DNA of 64,000 nucleotides from Stromatinia cepivora (GCA_014898415.1 RCTD01000022.1:1026746-1090745), one strand, 5' to 3'. Counted from the stretch's first letter, positions 1-12,821 are shown. A program made the numbers and translations. The notes: generated by a model from the letters alone, not told the origin.

Positions 1-608
1 TCTATATATTATCAACGGGAAGAGAGTTCAGTATTACAAGACTGAGGGAAAAGGTCGAAAAGTGAATAGCAAAGCCGCAAATATAATCATACGAAAATAA
101 AATAGTGATTTCATACTCAGATCACGATTCCAATAAACACGATTCAATGAACTTCAAGCTTTTGAACGCAGTCAAGTTCTGCACTCTTATATATTAATAA
201 ACAAAGTTCACACCACCATCTCCGCACATACACCGTAGGAAAACATACTGGTACGCGCAAGGCTATTGCTGCGGGTGTGCTTCTTTAAATAGTGGCTACC
301 AGTTTCCAATCTGATATTCTGCAGCTTGGAGAGCTATTCATATTGTGCAAGTGCAGGTAAATTCCTCACGTATCATCACTACCAAGTCCAAAACGTCGCT
401 AACTCATGCTTCTCGCTATCATTCTAAGTACTATCGTTACTTTAACGAAGGGAAGTGTGAAGTTCCCAAATAGGAAATTAAGTAATAACCCACTCATCCA
501 GATGATGCGAACACCAGCATTTTGGTTCCCTCTAGGTTGTAGCATTCCTTAACATGTCTCTCTGCCACAGCACTCATGAAATCCAGGGAATAAATACCCA
601 GCCCCTCC

Positions 609-609
<1 letters not shown>
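1..609. other. Intergenic, no gene seen
   Basis: No ORF with credible protein content or splice structure was found on either strand. The sequence is mixed AT-rich DNA that runs into a C-rich stretch at about 600. Confidence 0.6.

Positions 610-643
<34 letters not shown>
610..643. repeat. Poly-C homopolymer, 34 bases
   Basis: An uninterrupted run of 34 C on the + strand, preceded by a short C-rich lead-in (602-608). It lies in non-coding DNA. A 92-residue minus-strand ORF across it gains a poly-glycine stretch only because of this tract and is not a gene. The true length may differ, since long homopolymers are error-prone in sequencing. Confidence 0.95.
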
Positions 644-644
<1 letters not shown>

Positions 645-749
645 AACTCACCAGGTAGGTAATTTCGTAAAGAGTCAACAAAATTCACTTTCCTGGTCCC
701 CTTCGAAGAACCCATCATAGTGCATGCACTAGCGTACCTTCCTAAAGTA

Positions 750-1890
750 TATTTCATGCGCTTGTAAATCATTGGTTCTTTAGAAATCTATCTCTTTGCG
801 CTCGAGATTCTATTGGTTTTCTCAAGATGATGATGTCAATTTCGAGATTGGTCAGATGTGCAACAAAATAACGTAGAAGACCCAGATCACGATCCAGATC
901 TTTCGATGCACTTGAAGCTAAAGAATACCGGAGACTTAGTGAATGATAACTAACATCGAATCTTTCGATTGCCGCCACCAACGCCCGTTGTTAGAACAAG
1001 ATTATGCCCTGGTGCCGAATCGGGATGCAGATATAGTGGACATTCTCGAATTCCATAAATGCGCTCGTCAAGCCATTGGTAGGCTTCAGGACTGCCTACC
1101 TGCGCTCAGAACTTCATTGGCTCTCTGAAAATGATCATGTCAAATTCAAGAATGGATCAAATTTTCAGATATGCAACAATTGCGATTCCTCAACCACGAG
1201 GAGATCTAGATCCTGCCTTGATCTGGCACGATACGTGTAAAGATGAAGAGTACTTAGCAGATCTAACCATTCACGAGATTCTGCATCTGCTGCTATATAA
1301 ATCTATCTGATGCCAGTGCGGTAGCGTGGTCGAATACCGACACTAGTCCCTCTAGTCCTCATCCTTATTCACCCACTACTAAATATGAACCCTAACTAGC
1401 TTTCCCGGTTAGAAATTGCGCTCGAGGATCTATTGGTTCCTTAGAGGACAAAATCTTTGCGCTCGTGAATCTATTGGTTTCCCAGGCTGCTTACGTCAAA
1501 TTCAAGAATGGATCAAATTCTTAGATGTGCAACAAATCGTTTCCCAAAGGCCGGATTTGAGACTATTCACTTTCTTTTATGGACACCCACGAGTAATTTG
1601 TCCATTTATAGTTCCATCATCGGACTAAAATTCACCCAAACATGGAATATTCCCGCCACTATGCGGATCAGAACTTAGCAGTTGTCCTAGGGTAGAGAGG
1701 TCTTCAATCGTTTGCGCTTGCAAATTTATTGGTTCTTTGGGAACTTCTCCCTTTGCGCTCGTAATTTTACTGGCTCTTTCAGCTTGCTTACGTCAAATTC
1801 GAGAATGGATCAAATTTGTAGATGTGCAACAAATTTTCCGTTTCGGATTTTTAGACCATGGATTATTCACTCTAGTCACAACCGTTTATC
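750..1890 (+). repeat. Four degenerate tandem units of about 300-350 bp
   Basis: A recognisable core recurs at about 773-870, 1100-1180, 1431-1575 and 1731-1877. Each copy carries a 'tttgcgctcg...ctattgg' motif, then 'gtcaaattc.agaatggatc' and then 'agatgtgcaacaaa'. Several units begin with a second, shorter copy of the 'gcgctcg..ctattggttc' motif (about 757, 1409, 1711). The two best copies (1431-1575 and 1731-1877) give partly matching peptides around CLRQIQEWIKFLDVQQI and CLRQIREWIKFVDVQQI. The unit may therefore derive from a coding segment, but frames are broken and I do not recognise the family. Confidence 0.7.
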
Positions 1891-2758
1891 GATCCGCTTT
1901 AGTTCACGCGACGATATAGCCTCCTCTATGGAAATACTTGCGTTTCTGTAGCCATCTCCAGCCCCAATTACTCTGCCATTATCAAATAAGACTTCTTGGA
2001 CATGCAAAAGCTTATTTAACTGGAAGCAAGTCCTTCTCACAGTATACTTCAAGTATCATGCTCTCAGCAAAATGATTACCAAAGAGAGACACATTCGAAA
2101 AATGCAACATATTTGAAAACCAAAAAAATACAAAATATACTCCCATCATGACGTCATCACTATAGACCCCAATACCAAACCCCATCACCACCTAACATTT
2201 CACTTATCCTCAAAACAATTCGAATCAAAGCTTCCACAACAAAAACAACTCTTCTCATCCTCCCTACACAATAAAAAAATGAGTCATGCACCCACAACCC
2301 TCCCTCCTCATTCCCAAAAGCCCAACCAACATCCTCACAACCTCAAACCAACCTCAGAACCCACAAAACCAGCCCAAAACCCAACCTCATATAAACATTC
2401 TTTTCTCTACACCATTAAGATGCGCATTCAAAGCGCACAACAGCGCACTAATTTTTGTTTCTTTATTCCAACGGGGAGTATTTATTTTTCGCGTTCAAAT
2501 ATTGGCCAATGAGAAGACGTGCGCACTTTTTATGATGTGCAACATTATTTATGGTGGGGAGGGGTCACATGATCATTTTTGATATTTTGATACTTGTTGC
2601 TGCTCACACAATTTTTGTTTTGCAAAAAGGGGGTTGAGGTACTGCAGATTCGTGCAAGATTTGATTTGGAATAAACTATAGGCACATTCGTTATACTGCC
2701 AGATAAGGTTAACACAGAGAGGAGTTTATATATGTAGTCGATTTCTAATTACCTAGTA
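1891..2758. other. Intergenic, no gene seen
   Basis: A/C-rich DNA leading up to the left end of the Tc1/mariner element. Overlapping low-complexity ORFs near 2280-2580 are rich in Pro, Gln and Thr, show no recognisable domain, and are not called. Confidence 0.5.
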
Positions 2759-4137
2759 CAGTAACCGTGCACTTATATTACCCCAAAACCTTAAAAACGC
2801 GTAAATTTCGCGAATTGAATTTCAACTCTCTTTATTATTTATTCATCAATAGTATCACAATATATTCCCAGAACCTTAAATATTGAAAGGGAGTTAATTT
2901 TTAAGTATCTTATTCTATATTTATATAGCAAAATTATTGGCAAAGTTTCTAATGGTTCTAATCCTTATTATATTGCAATTAATCTTAATCTCGAAATACG
3001 AACCGTTTACTATATTTTACAATAAGATGTATTATACAATGAAGGAATGAATCTATTTTGTATTCTTTGAACTAGATTTTATACAGAAAGAGAAGAACGT
3101 ATGCTAGTTCGATATGTTCGATTATATCCAAAATCAATTTATACACAAACAAAAACAGCTGTAAGCCTTAAATATAGTACCTTTACTATTAAGAAGATTT
3201 TAAAGATCTATGGAATCATCAATTGGAAATGTAAAAAGCGGCCGGAATTTACCCAGGTATATATATTCAAGTGGCTTGTATGGTGCCTAATATATAGGGG
3301 GTTGATAATGGAGGAATGGGGATTAGTTATATAGAGCGATGAATGCTTTGTAAAGCAGAGGCGGAGTAAAAGAGGAGAATAGTGTTTTTGTATTTCTGTT
3401 CAGAAATGGGAATTTAGAATGGTTCAAATATATAATACGAATAAGAATATGAAAGTTATGATCTAAGGAGGCTTTTGGAATCTTGAAAGAAACAATCTAT
3501 ATATAATAGATAAAGATTTTGAGAATAAGAAATATAGGTATAATGCCAATTTATATTTTAAGGTTCTTAATGTTGAGATAGATCTTGTTTTTGAAAGATT
3601 GGATTCAGGGTATGAATTTATATAGGATAATACTTCTATTTATTGTGCCTATAAAGTATAGGATTGGTTTCAAAAGAAAAGAATCTTAATATTGAAGGAT
3701 TAGCCTTCTTATTCTTTTGATCTCAATTCTATTAAATATATTTGATAGACTTTAAAAGTAAGGTTATATGAAATATTTCCTGATATTGTAGTCAACAAAA
3801 ACGAATCGGAATATACTAGATAAAGATTAAAGAGTTGTTTATAAACAGTTTAGAATATATTAAATCAAGAATTATTCGATAAATTAGGAGTAAGTATATT
3901 TGATAGAATTGAAATCTGTATTACGGTAAGGGGCTGGTATATAAAATATTGATTAATTGTGGAGCGATAAGGATTTGAATTTTTTTTAAGGAATAGTATA
4001 GATATAGAACTTCAATATATTCAAATTTTAGATTATAATAATTAATGGTTGATTTTATAATTAAGTTGAAAGGTAGATGTTGAATATATAAAAAAACTGA
4101 AATTAGGTTGTGGGGTAATATAAGTTGACTAGTACTG
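2759..4137 (+). mobile_element. Decayed Tc1/mariner-family DNA transposon
   Basis: Imperfect terminal inverted repeats bound the element. The left end starts CAGTAACCGTGCACTTATAT and the complement of the right end starts CAGTACTAGTCAACTTATAT; both continue into TACCCC. TA dinucleotides flank both ends (2757-2758 and 4138-4139), as expected for Tc1/mariner target duplication. The interior is a plus-strand transposase remnant. A helix-turn-helix-like stretch (about 3100-3260) ends in KKRPEFT, and a DDE region (about 3600-3760) has DN, then PSYSFDLNSI. The frame is full of TAG/TGA codons where Gln or Trp is expected. The final catalytic Glu position reads AAA (Lys, 3734-3736). The pattern fits RIP-type decay. 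Length of about 1.38 kb is normal for the family. Confidence 0.85.
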
Positions 4138-7100
4138 TAAAGTAATGGATGAATAAGAGACCATGCCTTGTGTCCAATTTTCAGATTTGCAAGGATGACT
4201 TTTAAGAGCGCATTTACTACCTAGTATGCATGGCACGCAATGCTTCGTTGTCACCCTCGAGGTATGTCTGACTCGTCCGATCTTATTCGGACAGAGTACC
4301 TTGCCATCACCCATTATGCTGCGAGGCTCAGACTTTGCACCCAAATGTGCTATGGATGGAGTAGTTATTAAAAAACCTATTGAGATATTTGATGGATCGA
4401 GGTGTACACCAGGGGAGAACGTGTGTTGAAGCTAGAAAAGTCTGTGGTGGAAGTAATGATATTACCGTTCACTATAATTTTGAATTGAACAGGGACAATA
4501 TTGTGTGACATTGAAACTGAGAGTCCCGCATAAATGAATTGCAGAGGTAAAAATAGCCAACGAGATTCAGAATGGCAAAAACCAAGTTGCGTCCATGCCC
4601 TGGAAAAATCCGTTACAATTTTGTTACTTTGACCGCACCCTTTAAAATGGGTTCATAGGTCATAATGAATCAAACAGCCTGCCCACCCAGCTTATACATT
4701 CCATCCCCCTCTTCAGACCCCCAAAATGGCAAAAACCTGTCCACGAGAAAAATCCCTCCGATATGGGATTTTATTTGCTAGCTGCGCCCTGCGATATGGG
4801 GACATCACTATCGAATCAAACACCCCACCCACTCTTTCGAGTGGTTACAACGCAGCGGTCGACCAACTGCGCCAAGGCGACACGATGAGGTGTTTGATGG
4901 AGGGAATGTTAAACTTTTGGAATCTATGCTAAGCGGGCGGGTTTTGAGATATAGGTATACGGCATCTTGATGTCATTTAAAACCACAACGTAGTACTCTT
5001 AGTGTGATTCTATTGAGCTATCTTGTTCAATCAAGCACGCCAAAGAGGTAAGAAGCCCGAAAGTATAAGACGGATTGTAAAGCATTATGAATTTAAGAGA
5101 ATGGAACAGAGCAGAGACATAAAGAAGGTACTTTGGATAACGCCATTGTCAAGGACTTTCTCGTGGATGCGTGCGAAAAAATTGAATGGAAAAAGTGCAG
5201 CAATTTACTAATCAAAAAGTATAAGTTCGCATGATCAACTTGAGAGATGTAAGATCTCACATCTTCAGTTATTCTCATGCCATTGATGTCAAAAGGTGTG
5301 GATCTAAGCAATTTCGTCGCTTAGCGAAGCAGTGGGTGAGGCTCAATAGGATCTCATATTCTCGTCCTATCTAAAGTTAGTCAGCCAAGTTCCAGTCAGC
5401 TTCGCACTGAAAAATTGCTGTACTTAACCATTCCGATGTGAATCCTGATCGGATTATAGGAAGGGCTCTGCACTTAATATCGATAGTAGAAAGGTGTGTA
5501 TGCGCCACGAGATAGGCTTGGGATTGAGATGTAAAAATCTAGGGATGCAAATGTTCCCCTCTGTGGGTATAACATCTTGATGATACTTCAACTATGAATA
5601 ACTTCAACCACCGGACACTTTGAGGGAATTGAGCTATGAATAGTATGGATATGGATACGGCTTCTGGTAAGAATTCGCAAACTTCAGTGGAATACAAAAT
5701 TAGAAGGGGTGATGGAAAGGCACGTATGATTTGGCATCCACAGATATTTCCGGGCGCGTTCTGTATATAGAATTATCGGGAGTCAGCGGTAAGAAGCAAA
5801 AGGGGTAAGAAACGAATTGCAAGGATTTAGTTGGTAAGATGGACCAGCATCTCCCAACCCCGCAGATTTGGCAGATATGATAGCCGAATTCTTGGTTGTA
5901 AGATCATTTCCCTTCGGGCCTAAAATCCCAGCGCAACCAGGTATGTAGGACGGAGATGAAGCTAAATTAGAACCTCGTTCATGGCCCGTTTACCATTAAC
6001 CTGTTTCCTTTCGACATGGTGGGATTGTATTGAAACGAACGAGTACGCAGAAATAAACGGGCGGTTAACACATCTATATATATTGTTGGTGTATCAAAAG
6101 CTTTTAAACGTTCATTGAGATCTGTTCTGACGGGAAGTGGAGACATATTTAAGTTCATCACGTGTAATGCAAGACGTTCTTTTTAAAGAAAACGGGTCTC
6201 CCAAATCCATTCCCGGGCCGATCTGCCAAGAAAAGCAGAGTTCTGCAAGTCAATCCTACATGCTGTTGCATCCCGAGGTTGTGATATGAACATGGATCGG
6301 CGGTGATAGAGTACAACACACATGATGGGAAGGTCGTACATACTGGATAACGAACTTTAATCGTATTCATGGTCTTCTAGGATATGTACCCTACCTCAGG
6401 TCCTTAACCTTACTATATGAAGAAGGTGGGCTTGATATCAATACATCCTACTAACCATTTAAGAAACGCCTCTGAACGCATTCAAGAACAATTACCAGGT
6501 CATATTGTCCAGGGCCACGCAAAGTAACCATGGATAAAACGAAGGCCCATATCATGCAGGCTTCATACATATTGATATGGTGAGAAGAACTTTTTCTAAT
6601 TTGAGATACATCCTTCTTCATTAACTTCGATTATCAAAGTACGTGGTACAAGTATTGATAAAAGTACATTATTTTATGCTGTGAATAGATCAATAGTGTA
6701 ACCCAAATAAGAGGATTTATTTCAGCCCTTTTTCATAGATTGAAGCTTAGACTTTCCAAACTGCTAGGTCGGGTAGATATGATATTCCAGGACTTCAATA
6801 TGTATGGTAAGAACATGTGTTACACGACATCGGACATCGATCAAACTTTGCACTTCATGCTTCACTTCTCTACTTGTTACTAGTAGATCCACAACTTGTT
6901 CATGCGCTCGTACTATCGCTCGCTCGTACAATACCTAGTAGGTACAGTACCTAAGTCTTTCCACCCAAACTTTCAAGGTCGGCTGCAAAGTAGAATGCCG
7001 GATGTGGAACCCTGAAGAGAAAAAACGGAGACGGTAAACTTATATGGGTATGGCTTCATCTACTTTTCATCTGATTAATGTGCGAATCTGTTAATCATCC

Positions 7101-7680
7101 TATCAAATTCACGAAGAAGGGAATCTTAAGCCGACAATTTAATTCTTATTTTCAAATTATTGAAACTCGTTACGAAATTTATCAAAGCATCAAGGGTTTG
7201 ATCATCGACATGTCAAATTTGGACATTTTACCCCTACATGGTACATTCACATTCACTTACGACAAAGCCTCTTGCTATCAGTGAAATAAAATCTTGCACT
7301 CGTTCATTACTTATTATTTCCAGGCGACACCATTAAAAAAAAGGAAATACATACTAGGTATGTAGAACAATAACTGTTAGGAAAATAACTTTTGGTACTT
7401 TGAAATGAAGACAAGAGTGATTGTATTTTTATATCTAATATATAATATAATTTATTATCACATTTTGTTTGCTACCTTCTCATAGTTATTTTGATACGAG
7501 TATACCTAGTTACCGAAGTAAATCTGCATCATCTTTGTTCTCGACCTCACAAGGATAGTTTCAAGAATCATCTTTTTTTTTTGACATCGGATCCACAGCT
7601 TTCCGCTTTCTATTCAAACCTTCACTTCACTCTATTCCAAGTTCTACTTAGTTCTTTCAATTCATACCGCACTACATACG
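4138..7680. other. Gene-poor region of about 3.5 kb
   Basis: Many short ORFs occur on both strands, but none shows a domain, consistent splicing or protein-like composition. A degenerate ~155-bp duplication lies at about 4570-4840 (listed separately). Short ACCTAGGTA-like runs (for example about 6940-6955) resemble simple repeats found throughout the window. Confidence 0.5.
4570..4840 (+). repeat. Degenerate tandem duplication, about 155-bp unit
   Basis: Two stretches beginning near 4572 and 4725 share, in order, 'aatggcaaaaacc', an 'aaaaatcc' block, a T-rich block and 'gaatcaaaca'. Identity is patchy, so this is an old duplication. Both copies carry the 'atggcaaaaacc' start-like motif but neither has a long frame. 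Confidence 0.5.
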
Positions 7681-7740
7681 ATATTACAATATTACAATAC
7701 TACAATATTACGATATTACAATACTACAATACTACAATAC
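7681..7740. repeat. ATTACAAT/ACTACAAT short tandem repeat
   Basis: About 60 bp built from alternating 'attacaat' and 'actacaat' units. It lies about 170 bp upstream of the Zn2Cys6 regulator coding region, so it is probably in its promoter or 5' untranslated region. Confidence 0.9.
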
Positions 7741-7908
7741 TGACTAAAACTCGACATTGATTTCTACTGTGGCATTCTTTCGAATTCCATCTGTATAATA
7801 TCATTCATTACTTCCAACTTCAAAAATACCTTGTCGCCGGCCAATGTTATTGGGAATACGGAAATATAACAAGAGAATCTTCTGCGAAGGTTCGCAATAT
7901 ACTCAATC

Positions 7909-10231
7909 GTGGCGGCATACAATCAGCCTTATCTTGCGCCAGGATTTGATCTGGATTATCAATATCTTCAACCAAACCCGTCACCATTATATTCGGGCTC
8001 TGCCAGTACCATATCGGATTTGACTATCATCAGCGATCAACAATACGCTTCACCAAATTATCCCATTGGCGACAACAGTCCCAGACCTACAAAACGTCAG
8101 AAGATTGATGGGAAGCCTTGGCGGATTAAAATTCGAGCGAATATAAATAATCAGATGCCAGGAAATGATGGGTCTTCCGCAACTACTGCGGAGGCTTCTA
8201 CGGCCGCTGCAAATAAACCAAAAAGAGTACGAACAGGATGTTTGACATGCAGAGAAAGACATTTGAAATGTGATGAGGGATTACCAAATTGTCTAAATTG
8301 CCGGAAATCAAGTAGGGAATGCAAGAGAGGGGTACGGTTAAATTTTATTGATACTCAGATCAAATCACCACCAATGATCCCTCCTACAGCAGATTGGTCA
8401 GGTTAGTAGTTTAAAGGCTCTTTTTCACTATGTATTTACTCACAAATTTTCAGTCCAATTCCAGGATGAGTCCCGCGAAATAGCTTCAGAATATAAGGGC
8501 GGCTTAAGTCGATATGCTCACATCGATCAAACGATTACTCCTCCTCGAGATCCACCCGCCGAGTATCCTATGAGACCCTTGGTCATTGATCCTATGATGC
8601 AAGAGAATGCACTACCACCAATACAAACTACAGGTCCTTTCATGGAAAACAATCTTGGGGTTAAGCAAGAGATGGCACATTCAGCACATTCTAGGCAAAC
8701 AAGTCGACATTTATCTCATGCCGGGAGTGAGGGTTCTAGTTATTTGACCGCGCCGACTGCATATAGTACTTCCGAACAAATCATCACACCACCTAATGAA
8801 ACTCGAGATTATCTTACCACACCCGAAGAAGTTTTATTTATGCAAGTTTTCGTTGAAGAGGTTGGATTATGGATGGATAGTATGGATCCGATGAAGCACT
8901 TTTCCAGGATATTACCGTTCCATTCCTTGGGGGAGCCTATGCTTCTCAATGCTTTCCTAGCATGTGGAGCTCGACATTTGACTCTTGTCAATCCTATTTA
9001 CCAGGAGGACAAAGCATTATATTATTACGATACAGCCACTACTCAATTGTTAAGATCGTTACAAAATCCCGATCGAGATACTGTCATTTGTGCAACTACA
9101 GCTGTCATTCTTAACGTTTACGAGATCATGTCCGAAAAAGCGATGCAACGTATGAACCATATAGCTGGAGCACGAGCCTTGATCAAGGAATGTGGATGGA
9201 ATGCACGAAGTACTGGTGTAGGGGCTGCATGCTTTTGGCTTAATGTTGGCATGGAATTGCTCAGCTGTCTTCACTTCAATTGGCAAGTAGCTTGGGAACC
9301 GGATCAATGGGGAGTTGATATGGACTTCTCAAGGGAATTGGAAGTTGGACGTGAGGAAGTCTGGGTTCATCGAATGTTATACATCATTGGTAAAATTGCA
9401 AACTTCAGAGCCTCTATTCCACGATTTCAGGAGGCTTCACCACACGATGAGCAAATTCGAATGCAATCTAGGTATGCGGAGTGGCAAAGGTTAAAGAATC
9501 TTTGTGATAGCTGGAATAGTAGTATACCTCGGACTATGCACCCGATGGCTTATTTGTATCCGTCACAGACCACTTCGAAATCCGCCTTCCCGGAAGTCTG
9601 GTGAGTATTTATTTATTAGGTTGGGCGTACAAAGTAACCATACTAATCTAAGAACTGCAGGCTTCTCAAGCGTGCCACAATCGTTGGTAGATTGTTCTAC
9701 CACACAGCAATGTGCCTTCTCCCTCAAATCAATCCGTTATTGAGCCCACAAAATGAAGAGATGCACGAAATGCAACAAACTCATTCTCATTCTATATGTG
9801 GCATTGTGGCACATGTCAAGGATAGAGGAGTGGCTAGTGTAGCACTTCGTTCTTTGGCTATCGCTGCTGAATGTTTAGTTGTTCGACGTGAACAAGAAGA
9901 AGTACTGGATATATTTGAAAAAATCAGAAAAGAGACTGGTTGGAGAGTGGGATTCCTAAATAAAGAACTCAAATCGAAGTGGGGTTGGCCAGATGAAGCG
10001 GCACAGCAACAACAAATGATGTCGCAATCGAATTCCTTGTCACAATTCTTCCCTTCTAATACACAAGCAGCAACCTCAAATTTACCACCTGCACCACCAA
10101 GGCCATCCATCCCCAGTGGCATTTTGAATCCTCTTCTGAAAACTGCGGATTTCTCCCTACCAAATCATCCATATCAACAATATTATCAACCACCAAACAC
10201 AACCAATCAATTTACTCATACATATCTTTGA
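7909..10231 (+). CDS. Zn2Cys6 transcription factor (fungal-specific TF domain)
   Basis: Predicted nuclear DNA-binding regulator of about 736 aa. Exons: 7909-8401, 8454-9600, 9661-10231, with GT/AG introns of 52 and 60 nt and phases that match. The binuclear zinc cluster lies at residues 111-138 as C-x2-C-x6-C-x6-C-x2-C-x6-C, preceded by a basic KPKRVR stretch. The middle, from about residue 290 ([22 protein letters not shown]), resembles the Fungal_trans_2 (PF11951) type effector domain. The C-terminus is Gln- and Pro-rich. The frame opens at GTG (7909), not ATG: an in-frame stop lies 42 bp upstream with no ATG between, and the context caatc-GTG-GCG looks like an altered Kozak start. The first in-frame ATG is residue 83 (8155), still upstream of the zinc cluster. 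Target genes are unknown. Confidence 0.88.
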
Positions 10232-11298
10232 TTACTGTACCTTATATTTCAGACGACCGTCTTACTTCCATCGTTCACTGCTCATTGACGAATCCACCTG
10301 GAAAGCCTATTGAAATGATACTCGGGAGGACAAAACCGGAAGAAATTAACTTTACATATAAAGTAAACGGCACAAAAATGACAACTTAGCGTTACGAATT
10401 GGGACATCCAGGTCAAATAGGCGTTTAAGGAATAAATGATCAACAATAGGTGGGTGGCTCGATAGAGTCTTGTTCTTGAACATAAAACCTTGGAGTTGGG
10501 AAGGAAGGAGGTTTTTGTCCAGCGTTGTTCTTGTATAGTGTAGTATCATAAAGCAGGAAAAGATTGCACGATAGTATATATTATGTTGAATTATATCCCT
10601 CAATGTTATCAGCAACGATATTAGAGGAGGTATATCCCATATTTTAGGTCCCTTCTTGTAAAAGTGATATTCGATTTCATAATATTGATGAGGCCATCAC
10701 AGTCTCAGTTCGAGTCAAAATTTCACCAAACGATCATCAATCCAAGAAGGATATTCCACATACAAATAGGTAGGTAGTTAATTCATCAGGAAAAGAACTC
10801 CGGTGTTGAAAATTACTTTTCATAAATCACCCAACATTAGTCATCTTAAGTTGAGACAGCATCCACCAATCATATCAAATACATGTGATGTCCCCGTGAT
10901 CTGGACAGCTTTTGTTGCATATCTGAATTTGGGTGCTTCTCTTCAAAACGGTTTGGAAATGGTTTTAAAATGTTTTGGAAAGATTTTTGTTTTTGATATA
11001 TGATAGGATTAGTGGGGGATTTCCTACTCCGGCATCTGCTGGTTTTCCTTACAACTACATATCTCGAATATCAATTCAAATACTGCGTTCAACAGCAATA
11101 AATTTCTTTATTGAAATTTTGAGGGGAAGGAAGAAAGGAGAAATCGTAATTGTGCTAGGCTCGAGTGATGCTTAGGTAACGAATCTATCTCCCGATCTTG
11201 ATGACGGTGATCAACAATCTGCTGATATCGAGAAAATCGATCCCACAAAACATACGGGTTTCTTTCTCATCTTTGGGCACTTGCGCAGCTTAAACACA
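10232..11298. other. Intergenic between Zn2Cys6 regulator and ASA1
   Basis: No supported gene. It contains the 3' region of the regulator and the promoter of ASA1. Short ORFs here lack protein-like features. Confidence 0.5.
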
Positions 11299-12821
11299 AT
11301 GTCTATACCTCCAGGCGCCCCCCAACCATCGCATATTCTCCGCGGACACGCAACTCCAATACACGTTGCGAAGTTTATACGCGGAAATACGAGATTGATT
11401 ACGGGAGATGCGGATGGATGGGTTGTGCTGTGGAGTTTGGAGACGAGGAGGGGAGTGGCGGTTTGGAGGGCGCATGAGGGGGTTTTGCTTGGGGTGGGGG
11501 AATGGGGTGAGAGGATTGTTACGTGAGTTTTGTTCTTTTCTTGGGTTGTGGATTTTTGTGGTTGGGGAAAGGAGGGATGAGGATTTGTGAGGTGGAGGAG
11601 GGGCTTGGAAAGGAAAATGGCTATTATTAAATCGGGAGCAGAGAGAATGAAGAGAAGAAGAAGAATACCAACCTGACATTTCACACAGGCATGGAAAAGA
11701 CAACAAACTAATAATATGGAAACTTCCTCCATCAGAGGAAGACTCAATGAGTAAAGTTCTTCCAGTCGATAGTGTGTCAGAAGAGAGAAGAAGACCCTGG
11801 ATATTACATATGTTAGATGTCAACACTATGAATTTTTGTGCGTTCGCTATGTGTCCTTTGGCTACAGCGATCAAGGCGGAGGAACATGAGGAGAACGGAG
11901 AAGATGATGGAGCTCAAGTAGGGATAGAAAAGGAAGAGGGGGCTGGGGGGCAATTGTTAATTGTGGTTCCAAATACACTGACTTCTGAATCCGTAAGTAT
12001 CCCTTCTCCTGCACGAAACAAGAAGAGTAAACTAATAATTCCAGATCGACATCTTCCATATTCCTACTCTCCATCGCATTCACAATATTCCTTCGCCTGG
12101 CCCAGATAAACCTGGCATGATAATGTGTCTCTCGCTCTTTTTTCATCCGGTCACTAAATGCTTAACCGTTATATCTGGTTATGAAGATGGCTCAGTTTCA
12201 GTTTTTGCTCTTTCTTCTTCCACTCCACTACCACCCTCTTCTACTCAAACTCCATCTTCACCAGCGCAATGGAACACCACATACCAATCAAAATCCCACA
12301 TCCAGCCAATTCTCTCCCTTTCCATCGATCCGAGTCCGGAACATAAATTCTTTATCACTAGTGGTGCTGATGATCGGATTATCAAATATCTGATCCCTAC
12401 AACCACAACTCCTTTCTCTACTTCAACATCGAGCTCCAAATCAACATTAGGCACCACCAAAGACGAACCAAAAATCCTTAAAACTGCACATGCAGGACAA
12501 CAAAGTATCGAAATTCGAAACGATGGGAAGATAGCCGTGACAGCTGGATGGGACGGAAGAGCGAGGGTATACGGGGTAGCGAAGATGAGGGAATTAGCGG
12601 TGCTGAAGTGGCATAAGGAAGGATGTTTTGCAGTGGCTGTTGCGGATGTTTTAGAAGGGGATAAGGATGGGGAAAGTGGTGCAGATGAGAAGGGAAGGGA
12701 ATTGGTAGGGAGACTTGGACAATTGGATGTTAAGGGGGAGAGGTTGAGGAAGGCGAGGGAAACGCATTGGGTCGCTGTGGGGGGGAAGGACGGGAAGGTT
12801 AGTTTGTGGGATGTTTATTAA
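11299..12821 (+). CDS. ASA1: ASTRA-associated protein 1 (WD40 protein)
   Basis: WD40 beta-propeller protein of about 434 aa. In yeast, Asa1 belongs to the ASTRA/TTT assembly that helps fold PIKK kinases (TOR, Tra1); this role is by homology. Exons: 11299-11522, 11689-11992, 12045-12821, with good donors (gtgagt, gtaagt) and acceptors (cacag, tccag). The N-terminus has a typical first blade ([15 protein letters not shown], then [15 protein letters not shown]). The first splice joins T to [13 protein letters not shown], another blade. The C-terminus ends [18 protein letters not shown], the usual last blade. A lysine- and glycine-rich insert (about residues 385-405) sits before the last blade. 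ATG 11299 was chosen because the upstream in-frame codons lack ATG. Confidence 0.88.

Noticed and set aside
494..772. 92-aa minus-strand ORF with poly-Gly
   Set aside because: The glycine run is only the poly-C homopolymer read in one frame; no other coding evidence.
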